From contig NZ_JAJUBC010000033.1 of NCBI RefSeq assembly GCF_028683095.1, positions 1-64,000 on the forward strand: 64,000 nucleotides of DNA, in the 5' to 3' direction. The notes under the pieces were generated by a model. That model was not told the origin of the DNA. It worked only from the letters and a program-made list of their open reading frames with translations, and did not search any database. Made by a program: the position numbers and the translations under genes. Positions 38,189-47,449 of this stretch are shown here, one piece after another. Numbering within the stretch: the first letter of the stretch is position 1; each line of letters begins with the position of its first letter. Origin of the DNA: Enterovibrio gelatinilyticus (GTDB taxonomy: Bacteria > Pseudomonadota > Gammaproteobacteria > Enterobacterales > Vibrionaceae).

Positions 38189-38557
38189 TTGAAGTCTATC
38201 GCGTTAACACTTTCAATTACCTCGTTTCTTCTGATTTCAGGCTGTGCCATTAAATCGCCTGAATACGTGACGGTTTACCAGTCTCGTGGCGTTATTCAGT
38301 GTGAAAGTGCAGGGATAACGGCCGCTGACAGTCGAGAGCAGCTATCTTCAAAGGGTGTCGGCGTAAAAACGTCGCAATGTGGTCAATTGTCTGGTGTGTC
38401 GTTTATCAGTGTGTGCGGTGCTGAAACATCGGATGTCGTGATTCATTCGATAGAAGCTAAAGACATTAGACTGGCCGAAATGATGGGCTACTCGTTGGTT
38501 GATTCGACACAAGAAACTGGCGATAAGCAAGAGTTCGATATTGTTCCTTGTGAATAG
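38189..38557 (+). CDS. Small lipoprotein with Cys-rich mature domain
   Basis: 122 residues. The start is a TTG at 38189 with a strong AGGAGG (38177-38182) upstream. Signal peptide MKSIALTLSITSFLLISGC carries lipobox Cys19. Mature sequence has several Cys (VIQCESAG, SQCGQL, SVCGAE, VPCE), which could form disulfides in the periplasm. No family recognised. A bidirectional terminator follows. Confidence 0.8.
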   Translation: MKSIALTLSITSFLLISGCAIKSPEYVTVYQSRGVIQCESAGITAADSREQLSSKGVGVKTSQCGQLSGVSFISVCGAETSDVVIHSIEAKDIRLAEMMGYSLVDSTQETGDKQEFDIVPCE

Positions 38558-38584
38558 AAAAGGCCTCAATGTGAGGCCTTTTTT
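38558..38584. terminator. Bidirectional intrinsic terminator
   Basis: AGGCCTCA / TGAGGCCT (38561-38568 with 38572-38579) with A- and T-runs, between convergent lipoprotein and outer-membrane protein genes. Confidence 0.92.
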
Positions 38585-38605
38585 GAATTCTATTTTAAAC
38601 GCAGT

Positions 38606-39163
38606 TTAGAACTTAAATCGCGTGGTGAGCATGAATTGATCACCGTATGCTTCATTGATACGCAGTTGCGCACCCAAAGAGAAAAGTTCTGTTGCGTGGA
38701 AACGGCCATATACTGAGCCGAAAATATCGTCGTCATCAGCGATAGATATGTGACCCAACTCGCCACCTACTTCAAGTTGTGGGCCTAACCATTGGCGAAT
38801 ACCTAGGTTAACTTCAACGCCAAATTCGGTGTCATGGTTGAAACGACCACGTTGTTTCATTGTACGTAAACCCAACTCGCCGTATACATCTGCCCAGTTG
38901 TTCACTGGCGCATGAAAACCAATTGCTGCGGTTGAGTCATAGTCAGATTCGAATTCGCTGTCGATTTCTGCACGAATGTGAGCATTAGGGTGAATTGACG
39001 TGCTAAAGCCGACGCCGTATGTCACTGGGCTAATACCAACGCGTGCTTCAAAGTAGTCATAGCTAAAGTTGCTCATGGTGCCGTCGTTGGCAACACTTGC
39101 GGCAGAGAATGCAACTGAAGAAGCAGCAGCCAGTAAAATACTAGCAATCTTGGTTTTGCGCAT
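38606..39163 (-). CDS. Small outer-membrane beta-barrel protein
   Basis: 185 residues from the ATG at 39163 (MRKTKIASILLAAASSVAF, a Sec signal cleaved near ASVAN). The rest alternates hydrophobic and polar residues in about eight beta strands and ends in Phe (LTTRFKF), the BAM-recognised C-terminus. Ninety residues of upstream frame were rejected because no SD or conserved sequence lies there. The barrel is probably an OmpA/OmpX-size channel or scaffold; the specific role is unknown. A spacer of 211 bases separates it from the signalling genes. Confidence 0.8.
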   Translation of the reverse strand: MRKTKIASILLAAASSVAFSAASVANDGTMSNFSYDYFEARVGISPVTYGVGFSTSIHPNAHIRAEIDSEFESDYDSTAAIGFHAPVNNWADVYGELGLRTMKQRGRFNHDTEFGVEVNLGIRQWLGPQLEVGGELGHISIADDDDIFGSVYGRFHATELFSLGAQLRINEAYGDQFMLTTRFKF

Positions 39164-39374
39164 GAAAGGTCTCGTGATGAAAAATGAGTATGTGGGTAGT
39201 TTAATAGAAGTCGCTTTTGCGAAACAACAGCATGGCACGTATTTAAGAGATTGCTGAGTGACTTTTAACCAAAAAACATCAAAAAGATGACGTAGACAGA
39301 CTATTTTGCCAGATATCGTCTGCCTATTTGCGCTTATATACCAACGCATTTTCAGTTTGATCGGGTATTCAATT

Positions 39375-39875
39375 CTACATATCTGAGTAATTGAGTCGAT
39401 TATTGCTGATTGCTTCCATGATTCGTTCTGCATCTAGCACTTGTATCCATGGCATCAAATTGGCTTCATGCTCGATCATGAAGCTTGTTAATTGATCGAT
39501 AACGATCTGCTTAAGGGTTTTTCCCTGCCAAGGTTTGGCAATAAAATAGTTAAGACTAGCGTGATTGACGGCTTGCACGGTCTCATTCAAACCTGCTTGT
39601 CCTGTTAGGAGTAACTTCTTCGCGTTGGCTGTCATATCTAACTGACTGAGCTCTATCAAGAAATCAACCCCAAGATCGTCGGGCATAATATGATCGCAGA
39701 GTATTAATGCCAATTGGATATCATCGGCGTTCGCGTCAGCAAGAATCTCTTTTGCCTCTGCGACGGATTCAGCCGCTTCAATAATGAAGTGCTCTTCTAA
39801 TGAAGCGAGATCGTTCGTGACACTGTCGAGAACATCACGTTCATCATCAACACACAATATTAGATACTTACTCAT
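39375..39875 (-). CDS. Stand-alone response-regulator receiver with conserved tail
   Basis: 166 residues, REC domain at 1-120: acidic CVDDERD, phosphoacceptor Asp61 in LCDHIMP, Thr91 in LLLTGQ, Lys114 in AKPW. No output domain follows. A 45-residue tail (helical, ...MPWIQVLDAERIMEA) is also found after REC in the partner kinase and in the REC at 47450-47923. Its start overlaps the kinase stop by 4 bases (ATGA), so translation is coupled to the kinase gene. Confidence 0.9.
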   Translation of the reverse strand: MSKYLILCVDDERDVLDSVTNDLASLEEHFIIEAAESVAEAKEILADANADDIQLALILCDHIMPDDLGVDFLIELSQLDMTANAKKLLLTGQAGLNETVQAVNHASLNYFIAKPWQGKTLKQIVIDQLTSFMIEHEANLMPWIQVLDAERIMEAISNNRLNYSDM

Positions 39876-41827
39876 ATATTCTCCTTAGAGGGTGTAGTCA
39901 AAGGTGAATAGGGAAGGGTCACCATCATTGCGGTAAACTCCCCTGCGGAGGAGTGCACATCAATAAGTCCCCCATGATGTTCGACAATTTGGCGACACAC
40001 AGACAGGCCAATGCCTAGACCAAAATGCCCTTCACGTTTGGTGGTATAGTTGAGTTCGAAAATTTTGTTTTTGATGGGGGTAGGAATACCCATGCCATTG
40101 TCTCGTATCGTGACTTTTACCGCTTTACGGCTGCGAAATACTGTCTCGCGGGTTGTCACTTGAATTTCACCGTCTGTACTAATCGCGTCGAGAGCGTTTG
40201 ATATTAGGTTGGTCCAAACTTGCTGAAGTGCTATCGGCATGCAACGAATGGCTCGAAGCTCACCGTAATCTTTCACCAATTGAACCCGTTTGAGCTGATT
40301 TTCAAACATCACCAAGGTGTCTTCAATCCCTTCATGAATATCAACTTCATGCATGGTTTCGTCGTCTTGTCGGGCGTAGGTTTTTAGGCTTTTCACCATG
40401 TCGGCAATACGCTGTGCACAGACATTGGTTGATCTTAATAAGCTACCTGCTTGGTAAAACATGTCCCATTGGCTAAGCGTTTCGTCAAATTCGGGGTGTA
40501 GTTTTTTCTGCCAAGTCTGAAGTTCATCTGTATCATCTAACCCCATATTTACAGCTTTGCGCGCAAGGTTGCGATCGCCAATAATGGGTTCGATGACCTT
40601 GGCTTTTTTCCTTGCATCCGCCGTTGACATTGGGCGAGAGAGCAGGGCATCTGCCATGATTTGATTGGCTTTGTCCCGAGCAACATCGCTCATCTCTACA
40701 TTGATGAGAAGCCCAATATTGTCTCTGAGTGTGTCACTGTTTCTGAGTATGGCGGAAACAGGGTTGTTCAGTTCATGCGCAACGCCCGCAACAAGCTGGC
40801 CTAGCATGGCCATCTTCTCTTTTTCAATAAGCTGTTTATGGGCTAACTCAAGAGACTGAAGCGTTTGTTGGAGTTTTACTTCGGTAGAAATGCTGCGTTT
40901 TAGCCTGCGGTTAAAGTGACGAAGTAGGTAGCTGGAGAACAAGGGAAGTAGATCGTTTCTCGCCTGCATCACTTGAGAGAACAGCGTCCGGTTGAGCTTG
41001 ATCACTTTGGTGGGCTTTAAGGTTATCCCCGTAGAAAATGAGACATCCCCAGTTACAAATGACATGCCCCCTATCAAGCTGCCTTGCCCAAGCCGTGCGA
41101 CTTCATGAGAGGCGCCAGATTCATCTCTTTTTAATAGGGCAACTTCGCCTTCTTCCACAAACCAAAGGAAAGAGTTGGGTTTGTCTTCATGCGTGAGAAT
41201 ATGATCTTCACTGTAGATACGTGTGACGTTATGTTCGCTGTTTAGTGCAAAGTATTCGTGCAACCCTTGAATAAGCTCTTGGGCGAGTGCTTCGTCGCTG
41301 ACGCCTAACGCCGACTCAATAAATCCATTTCTGTATGAGGCAAGCTTATTGTCGATGTGCGCTTCTAGTAGGCATTTCTGATCGAGAACGCTGCAGTACC
41401 GCAGTAAATCGTCACTGTTGTGCTGAAGCACATACTGGGTTAACTCTTTTTGGGCCGTCTCAAACATTTCTTGTGGCGCCCAAGGCTTGGTCATGCAGTA
41501 GTTGAGTCGACCTTCGTTTACTGCTTGCATAATGACATCTAGATTGGGCTGATCATTAAGCAATATGGTTCTGGCACCTTTTGAAGCAGGGTGATTATCA
41601 ATGTTGATAAGGAGATTCACACCCTGATCTTCGCCAAGCGTATGATCACAGATAAACAACGCAACATGTTGGTCGTTACGCTTCAACTCTTCAAGAATAT
41701 TTCCGGCAGTGTGGACGTTATCGGCACAGAGTATGTCGAATAGCCCACTAAACGCTGACAATTCAGATGCGATTTGCGTCAAGATGTTTGGGTCATCATC
41801 AAGACACAATATGACTTGTAGATTCAT
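39872..41827 (-). CDS. Soluble hybrid kinase: REC, cNMP-binding, histidine kinase
   Basis: 651 residues, no membrane helices. An N-terminal REC (1-120) has Asp61 but Asn91 replacing Thr/Ser and Lys114. A tail (to about 160) precedes a cyclic-nucleotide-binding-like domain (about 195-310: FVEEGEVALLKRDESG, GSLIGGMSFVTGD). The DHp has His351 in GVAHELNNPVSAI and an unusually long about 80-residue insert before HATPase_c (LISNALDAI near 530, GLGIGLSVCRQIVEHHGG near 605). ATG at 41827 is used; a GTG six codons upstream is equally possible, as neither has a clear SD. Cognate partner: the coupled downstream REC. Confidence 0.88.
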   Translation of the reverse strand: MNLQVILCLDDDPNILTQIASELSAFSGLFDILCADNVHTAGNILEELKRNDQHVALFICDHTLGEDQGVNLLINIDNHPASKGARTILLNDQPNLDVIMQAVNEGRLNYCMTKPWAPQEMFETAQKELTQYVLQHNSDDLLRYCSVLDQKCLLEAHIDNKLASYRNGFIESALGVSDEALAQELIQGLHEYFALNSEHNVTRIYSEDHILTHEDKPNSFLWFVEEGEVALLKRDESGASHEVARLGQGSLIGGMSFVTGDVSFSTGITLKPTKVIKLNRTLFSQVMQARNDLLPLFSSYLLRHFNRRLKRSISTEVKLQQTLQSLELAHKQLIEKEKMAMLGQLVAGVAHELNNPVSAILRNSDTLRDNIGLLINVEMSDVARDKANQIMADALLSRPMSTADARKKAKVIEPIIGDRNLARKAVNMGLDDTDELQTWQKKLHPEFDETLSQWDMFYQAGSLLRSTNVCAQRIADMVKSLKTYARQDDETMHEVDIHEGIEDTLVMFENQLKRVQLVKDYGELRAIRCMPIALQQVWTNLISNALDAISTDGEIQVTTRETVFRSRKAVKVTIRDNGMGIPTPIKNKIFELNYTTKREGHFGLGIGLSVCRQIVEHHGGLIDVHSSAGEFTAMMVTLPYSPLTTPSKENI

Positions 41828-41998
41828 ACGGTTATCTAATATCACTATTTTCTGTGAGTGTATCGTTTAAAACGTCTTCAAGCTGAGAAGAGCGCAGCAA
41901 ACTGACACATAGATAAAGAAAACCTCGAAAGGCCATAGGGTTATAGATCGCGATGGTTTACACTCGGTAAAACTCATGAAGGAGTACATGGAGTAAAA

Positions 41999-43315
41999 AT
42001 GATATTTGGAAAATACACGGCAATTGCAGGCGCTGTAGCGGTTGCTGTTTTGTGGCCTTTCGCGACGGGTCAAATCGGTCAGTCTGTCTATGACAGAGAG
42101 ATAGAGGAAGTTCAATCCCGCTATATTTCAGTCGAAAATGAATCTTATGATAGAGGATATCTATCGTCAGAGGTGGTGACGCGCGTCTCTCTTGTTGGTG
42201 GGATGAAAGAGGTTTACGAAGAGGAAGGCTTGCCAACGTCGTACTCGGTCACCAGCCATGTCAGTCACGGTTTCATGGGGGTCAGCACAACGTCTACCTT
42301 AGACATGACACCTGACATGAAAGTGATTACCGATTTGCTGTGGCCGTCAGGGGAATCGCCTGTGACGGTTGTCACTGAGACCTCTGTTTTCGGAGACACC
42401 CAGTATGACGTCACCGTTCGCGCTATGAATGGGGGCAATGAAGAAATAAAGATCACGAGTTCACCGGCTAACATTTCGGGTACGGTGGATAAAAATGGTG
42501 TGATGCTTTTCCAGATGGAAATGCCTTCTCTTGAATTGTCTAGCCCAGAAGGTGAGACGTTCAACTTGACGGAAATTACCGGTAGCGGTAATGGTGAATT
42601 GGTTGATGATGTTTGGGTGGGAGCCCAAAGCCTTAACATCGGAACGAGCGCCTTCAATGATGCATTTGGTTCGGCTGCGACAATCAGTCAACTCGGGTTA
42701 AGCGTATCGAATGCACTGTCAGCAATTGACAATGGTGACGTGAAAACCGCCTTGCCTGATGCGCTTCGTTTTGATAACTCGACGGTCATTTCGTTTAATA
42801 AACTTGATGTACCAGATACTTTAGTTATCGACAATTTTAAAGTCGGCGTTAACTTTAACGCACTTGACTACAACTCCATGATTGCGTTGGCGAACACTGC
42901 TGATTCTATGGGGGCGGAACCGGCTCCTGAAGACATGATGAAGTTGCAGACAGTGTTTGATGGCTTGGTAGAAAAAGGGATGACGTTTGAGATCACTCCA
43001 CTTGAGCTTGATACCCCTGAGGGGAACATCAACGCGAAGTTTGATCTTTCTATTGAACCTGGCCTTGGCAGTGTAACGCAAAATATGGGTGCGTTAATGT
43101 CTAAGCTCAAGGGCAACATTTTTGTGAATGTCCCTACTGCTTACGTTCAAGGTATTCCTGAGGTGGAAGCATCATTAGCAAATATTGAATCTTACGGTTT
43201 CGTTTCTCAAGCTGAAAACGGCGTGACATTGACAGCGAAAATTGAAGGCGATCAGCTGGTCTCGCCAAATGGGGAGAAAATTCCTCTTGGTTTGCTCATG
43301 ATGCTTTTCATGTAG
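41999..43315 (+). CDS. YdgA-like DUF945 protein
   Basis: 438 residues. N-terminal membrane/signal segment (GKYTAIAGAVAVAVLWPFATGQ) followed by a long beta-rich domain. YdgA features: QSVYDREIEEVQSRYISVENESYDRG near residue 30 and SRYGF-like repeats (SRVSLVGG, VSHGFMG). Expected in the periplasm, tethered to the inner membrane; biochemical role unknown. SD GGAG precedes the ATG. It is divergent from the kinase gene with a 170-base gap. Confidence 0.82.
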   Translation: MIFGKYTAIAGAVAVAVLWPFATGQIGQSVYDREIEEVQSRYISVENESYDRGYLSSEVVTRVSLVGGMKEVYEEEGLPTSYSVTSHVSHGFMGVSTTSTLDMTPDMKVITDLLWPSGESPVTVVTETSVFGDTQYDVTVRAMNGGNEEIKITSSPANISGTVDKNGVMLFQMEMPSLELSSPEGETFNLTEITGSGNGELVDDVWVGAQSLNIGTSAFNDAFGSAATISQLGLSVSNALSAIDNGDVKTALPDALRFDNSTVISFNKLDVPDTLVIDNFKVGVNFNALDYNSMIALANTADSMGAEPAPEDMMKLQTVFDGLVEKGMTFEITPLELDTPEGNINAKFDLSIEPGLGSVTQNMGALMSKLKGNIFVNVPTAYVQGIPEVEASLANIESYGFVSQAENGVTLTAKIEGDQLVSPNGEKIPLGLLMMLFM

Positions 43316-43347
43316 TCGTTTAACCGTTATCGATTCATATGCAATGA

Positions 43348-43378
43348 AACCAGCACCTTATTAGGTGCTGGTTTTTTA
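43348..43378 (+). terminator. Intrinsic terminator after the YdgA-like gene
   Basis: AACCAGCACCT / AGGTGCTGGTT (43348-43358 with 43363-43373), loop TATT, then a T-run. Confidence 0.92.
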
Positions 43379-43554
43379 TGAATAAAGTTTGCTTAAATAA
43401 AAGAAATTTGGCGCATTGATCTCTTTCATTTGTGACAAAGGATAAAAATAGTCTCGAGAGTGCTAGTAATTTCCTCAGGTTGGTCAACACTGTTAGATAA
43501 GAATAGAGATTTTCCCTATCACTGCGTGTAGACCAATCATTAAAAGGGGAATAC

Positions 43555-43974
43555 ATGGAATCCATAAAAGTAAAAGATTACATGAACAAAAGACCCGTGA
43601 CTTTCAAGGCTTCCATGTCTCTGTCTGTTGCGCTCGAAAAAATGCTGAATGCTCACCAAACGGGGGGCCCTGTATTGGATGAACACAACCATGTTGTGGG
43701 ATTCTTGTCTGAACAGGATATGATTCACAAACTGCTCAAAGCGGGTTACTACTGTCAAGACTCCAATACGGTTGAAGACTGTATGCACAAAGAAGTGTCT
43801 TCTGTATCGCCGGAGGAGAGCATCATTAAGCTGGCAGAAGAGATGTTGCCTGCCAAACCCAAAGTTTATCCTGTTGTCGACGAGCATGAACGACTCATCG
43901 GCATTATTTCGCGAAGAGATATTTTGAAGGCAATAGCGGCGCAAATCGATGATTGCTTCCTGCATCCAGTGTAG
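43555..43974 (+). CDS. Two-CBS-domain protein
   Basis: 139 residues made almost entirely of two CBS repeats: about 7-60 (VKDYMNKRPVTFKASMSLSVAL, GGPVLDEHNHVVGFLSEQDM) and about 75-130 (VEDCMHKEVSSVSPEESIIKL, VYPVVDEHERLIGIISRRDI). Such proteins bind adenine nucleotides (AMP, ATP or SAM) as a pair. SD AGGGGAA precedes the ATG. No fused enzyme. A terminator follows at 44004-44031. Confidence 0.88.
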   Translation: MESIKVKDYMNKRPVTFKASMSLSVALEKMLNAHQTGGPVLDEHNHVVGFLSEQDMIHKLLKAGYYCQDSNTVEDCMHKEVSSVSPEESIIKLAEEMLPAKPKVYPVVDEHERLIGIISRRDILKAIAAQIDDCFLHPV

Positions 43975-44003
43975 TTAAACAATTTATTCGAATAAGTCGT
44001 ATC

Positions 44004-44031
44004 AAAAGAGGTGCTTGAAGCACCTCTTTTT
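44004..44031 (+). terminator. Intrinsic terminator after the CBS gene
   Basis: AAAGAGGTGCTT / AAGCACCTCTTT stem with a T-rich tail. Confidence 0.9.
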
Positions 44032-44183
44032 CATGGCACAATATTACTTTCTAAATCTATCTATACCCAATTGTTTGTAAGAGGATGATCAAGGATCTTC
44101 ACCTTGTCATTCTGACAGTCCTTCGTTTTTTCAAGCAGCTAGGATGGCTGACAATTTCGTTTTACTCGATACGGATACCAAGT

Positions 44184-45656
44184 ATGCCTAATCAGCAACA
44201 AGCCAAGTTTGTTAACGGCTCAATCATGCGCCATATCACTGTGATGTCTACGTCAGGTGCGGTTGGACTCATGGCGCTATTTTTGGTCGATTTGGCCGAT
44301 ATGTTTTTTATCAGTCTACTTGGGCAAGTTGAGTTAGCGGCCGCCATTGGATTTGCAGGCACTATCCTGTTTTTCTCCACATCAGTCTCGATCGGTACTT
44401 CTATTGCGATGGGCGCATTAGTGAGTCGTGCGTTAGGGGCGGGTGACCGAGAGGAAGCGAGAAAGCTAACCGGAAGTATTATGGTGTTCTCTGCCATCGT
44501 AAGTACGGTCACTGTGGGTGTCATTTTGCTGTTTGTTGATCCTATCTTAGCGATGATTGGCGCCAACGGTGAAGCCGCTGATAAGGCAAAAGATTTTCTC
44601 GTGATACTTTTGCCGGGTTCGCCATTGATGGCGATGGGCATGGCAGGCGGGGCAGCATTACGAGCCGTCGGTGATGCTAAACGTTCAATGGCAGCAACTT
44701 TGGTGAGTGGGGCCGTGAATGCGGTACTTGATCCCATCTTTATCTTTGCGTTGTCGATGGGAATTGAAGGTGCAGCAACGGCGTCTTTAATCTCGCGCTT
44801 TGTGCTGTTTGGTGTGTCATATCATGCCGTTCATCGTAAACATGATCTGGTTGCTCGCCCAAGCTTGACGGATTTATCTCAACACTTTCGCGCTATTTTT
44901 CATATTGCCGGTCCGGCAATCGTTACCAACACAGCAACGCCTATTGGCAATGCTATCGTAACGGCACAAATTGCAAAATATGGCGCGGATTTTGTTGCAG
45001 GGTATGCCGTGATGGGGCGGCTGTTACCTGTATCATTCGCATTGATTTTTTCGCTTTCTGGCGCGGTTGGGCCAATCCTTGGTCAGAACTACGGTGCTCA
45101 AAAGTTTGATAGGGTACAGCAGACACTGACCGATTCAGTGAAGTTTGTGACAGCGTATTGTGTTGGTGTGGCACTCATTTTGTTCTTTGCTCAAGGGCTC
45201 ATTATTGATGCGTTTAGCCTTGATGGTGACGCGTCTTCCATGGTTTCGCTGTTTTGTACCTATATCGCCATTACTTTCCTTTTCAATGGCACATTGTTTG
45301 TTTCCAATGCGGCCTTCAATAACCTCAACCGACCAACATGGTCAACGCTCCTTAATGTAGGTAAGGCAACGCTGGGTACCATTCCGTTTGTGTACGCGGG
45401 TGGTTATTTGGGCGGAGCGCAAGGCGTGTTGATTGGTCAAGCTGTGGGTTCGATCATTTTTGGTATTGCTGGCTATGTACTGGTTAAGAAACTGATCGTC
45501 CAACTTGCGCAAGACCATGAGGAAAAAGAAGAAGACGTTATCGCGATTGAACCTAGCGTGCCTGTCACAGCGTTCACCAGCTGTCGAGAAGTGATGGCTG
45601 AAGAAAGTGAAGAAGCATTTGATAATACCACCGAGAAAAATGCCCCTCTTCGTTAG
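44184..45656 (+). CDS. MATE-family multidrug efflux transporter
   Basis: 490 residues from the ATG at 44184; a start at 44085 is possible but adds 33 poorly conserved residues. About twelve membrane segments; MATE pattern GLMALFLVDLADMFFISLLGQVELAA, VSIGTSIAMGALVSRALGAGDR and GPILGQNYGAQKFDRV. Exports cationic compounds with Na+ or H+. The charged C-terminus ends at a TAG (45654-45656) that is the first trinucleotide of a MITE-like element, so the tail may have been altered by insertion. Confidence 0.88.
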   Translation: MPNQQQAKFVNGSIMRHITVMSTSGAVGLMALFLVDLADMFFISLLGQVELAAAIGFAGTILFFSTSVSIGTSIAMGALVSRALGAGDREEARKLTGSIMVFSAIVSTVTVGVILLFVDPILAMIGANGEAADKAKDFLVILLPGSPLMAMGMAGGAALRAVGDAKRSMAATLVSGAVNAVLDPIFIFALSMGIEGAATASLISRFVLFGVSYHAVHRKHDLVARPSLTDLSQHFRAIFHIAGPAIVTNTATPIGNAIVTAQIAKYGADFVAGYAVMGRLLPVSFALIFSLSGAVGPILGQNYGAQKFDRVQQTLTDSVKFVTAYCVGVALILFFAQGLIIDAFSLDGDASSMVSLFCTYIAITFLFNGTLFVSNAAFNNLNRPTWSTLLNVGKATLGTIPFVYAGGYLGGAQGVLIGQAVGSIIFGIAGYVLVKKLIVQLAQDHEEKEEDVIAIEPSVPVTAFTSCREVMAEESEEAFDNTTEKNAPLR

Positions 45657-45838
45657 GGTCTGTTTACCTTTGGTGGCTAAATTTTGTTCTGGCTAAAAGT
45701 GTTCTAGGAGAGGCGTGTGCCGCCTTTCTTCTGCGTTATCGACTTCTCATGTAGGCCAGCTACACATCGAAGTCTCTGCCTTGTATAAAGCCGCCACAAA
45801 CTGCTGCAAAAATCATCACCAAAGGTCAACATACCCTA
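45654..45838. mobile_element. MITE-like 185-bp element with 24-bp terminal inverted repeats
   Basis: Ends 45654-45677 and 45815-45838 are inverted repeats matching at 20 of 24 bases (TAGGGTnTGTTnACCTTTGGTG inward). The interior contains an inverted pair GACTTCTCATGTAG (45741-45754) and CTACACATCGAAGTC (45760-45774). No coding capacity. TA at both ends suggests a TA target duplication. The left end supplies the stop of the MATE gene. Confidence 0.75.
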
Positions 45839-45964
45839 GGTGTTTTTGCACAGAAATCGTTCCAATTTATTGATCTAATTCAGTACTCCTTTCAAGCAAG
45901 TAGCGCAGAATGAGCGTGTTGCCCACGGAATGTGGGCGTTTGCTTTAAGGGATTACAGGCGATC

Positions 45965-47380
45965 ATGCGCATTCATGCGAAATACATTCTTCCAATTCTT
46001 ATTCCGCTGGTGGTCATGCTACTACCGGCTTCCGCGTTTCCTTTTGAAACATTAACCGTGATGCAACAACGCGCCATCGCGTTGTTTCTGTTGGCGGCGC
46101 TCTGCTGGGTGTTAGAGCCTATCCCCATTTATGCTACCTCGGTATTGGTGATCGTTCTCGAATTACTCTTCTTATCAGACAAAGGACTCATCTGGTTTCG
46201 AACTGAAGCGGGAACGCCAGAATTTGGTGGGTTACTCCATTACAGCGACATCATGGCAACCTTTGCTAGCCCAATCATTATGCTTTTTCTGGGTGGTTTC
46301 TTTCTGGCAATGGCGGCGACCAAATACCGATTAGATATCAACCTTGCCCGCGTGTTGTTAAAACCATTTGGTCATAAACCACAAATGGTTATGGCAGGAT
46401 TGATGCTGATCACCGCCGTGTTTTCCATGTTTATGTCCAACACAGCAACCACGGCAATGATGCTTGCGATTTTGACACCGATTTTGATGTTATTTAAGCC
46501 GAATGATCCTGGGAAAATTGCCTTTGCCCTGTCCATTCCGGTGGCGGCGAATATTGGTGGAATCGGTACTCCAATTGGCACACCGCCCAATGCGATTGCA
46601 TTGAAGTATTTGTCGGGTGAAAACTTGATCACCTTTGGTGAATGGATGTCATTCGGCGTGCCATTTGTCATCATCATGTTGGTGCTGGCTTGGGTGTTAC
46701 TCAGCAAGCTGTTTCCATCAGATGAATCGTCAATTTCTTTAAGCATTAAGGGTAAGTTTCTTAAAACACCTAAAGCCATCACTGTCTACGTTACCTTTGC
46801 AGTCACCGTATTGTTGTGGTTGATGGGCTCTAGTCACGGTATGAATTCCTACACCGTAGCATTGATTCCTGTCGCGGTATTTTCGATGACAGGGATCATC
46901 AATAAAGAAGATTTAAAGAAAGTGTCGTGGGATGTACTTTGGTTAGTCTCCGGCGGTTTCGCTCTGGGTTTGGCATTGGACAAAACAGGCCTTGCGCAGC
47001 TCGTGGTGCATAGCATTCCGTTTGAACACTTTGCGCCAGAATTGGTGTTGGTGGGTGCAGCTGCTCTTTGTTTGTTGATGGCAAACTTCATGTCTCATAC
47101 TGCTACGGCTAACTTGCTGATGCCAATTATGGCCGCGCTAGGTATGTCAATGACGTCACTCTCTTCACTGGGGGGCGAAACGACACTGATCTTGGTAGTT
47201 ACCTTTGCAGCATCTTTGGGCATGTCTCTCCCTATTAGTACACCTCCAAATGCTTTGGCCCATGCGACAGGCCACGTGAACAGCCATCAAATGGCGAAAG
47301 TGGGTGTGATACTTGGTGTGGTGGGCGTGGCATTGAGTTTTGTCATGGTATGGATTCTTCGACTGGTTAACTTTTTATAG
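45965..47380 (+). CDS. SLC13/DASS-family sodium-anion symporter
   Basis: 471 residues from the ATG at 45965 (AGG about 8 bases upstream; a GTG at 45932 adds 11 residues). About eleven membrane segments. Two SNT-like hairpin motifs: FMSNTATTAMM near residue 160 and FMSHTATANLL near 375, the second with His for Asn. TPIGTPPNAIA and LPISTPPNALAHATG are the Na+/substrate hairpins. Substrate probably dicarboxylate, citrate or sulfate; not assignable. Preceded by the element at 45654-45838. Confidence 0.88.
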   Translation: MRIHAKYILPILIPLVVMLLPASAFPFETLTVMQQRAIALFLLAALCWVLEPIPIYATSVLVIVLELLFLSDKGLIWFRTEAGTPEFGGLLHYSDIMATFASPIIMLFLGGFFLAMAATKYRLDINLARVLLKPFGHKPQMVMAGLMLITAVFSMFMSNTATTAMMLAILTPILMLFKPNDPGKIAFALSIPVAANIGGIGTPIGTPPNAIALKYLSGENLITFGEWMSFGVPFVIIMLVLAWVLLSKLFPSDESSISLSIKGKFLKTPKAITVYVTFAVTVLLWLMGSSHGMNSYTVALIPVAVFSMTGIINKEDLKKVSWDVLWLVSGGFALGLALDKTGLAQLVVHSIPFEHFAPELVLVGAAALCLLMANFMSHTATANLLMPIMAALGMSMTSLSSLGGETTLILVVTFAASLGMSLPISTPPNALAHATGHVNSHQMAKVGVILGVVGVALSFVMVWILRLVNFL

Positions 47381-47449
47381 CAATGTTTCCACGTCTTCAG
47401 ACATGACAGTGACTCTGGTGGCGTGGGTAACTTTAATAAGGGGATAAAG

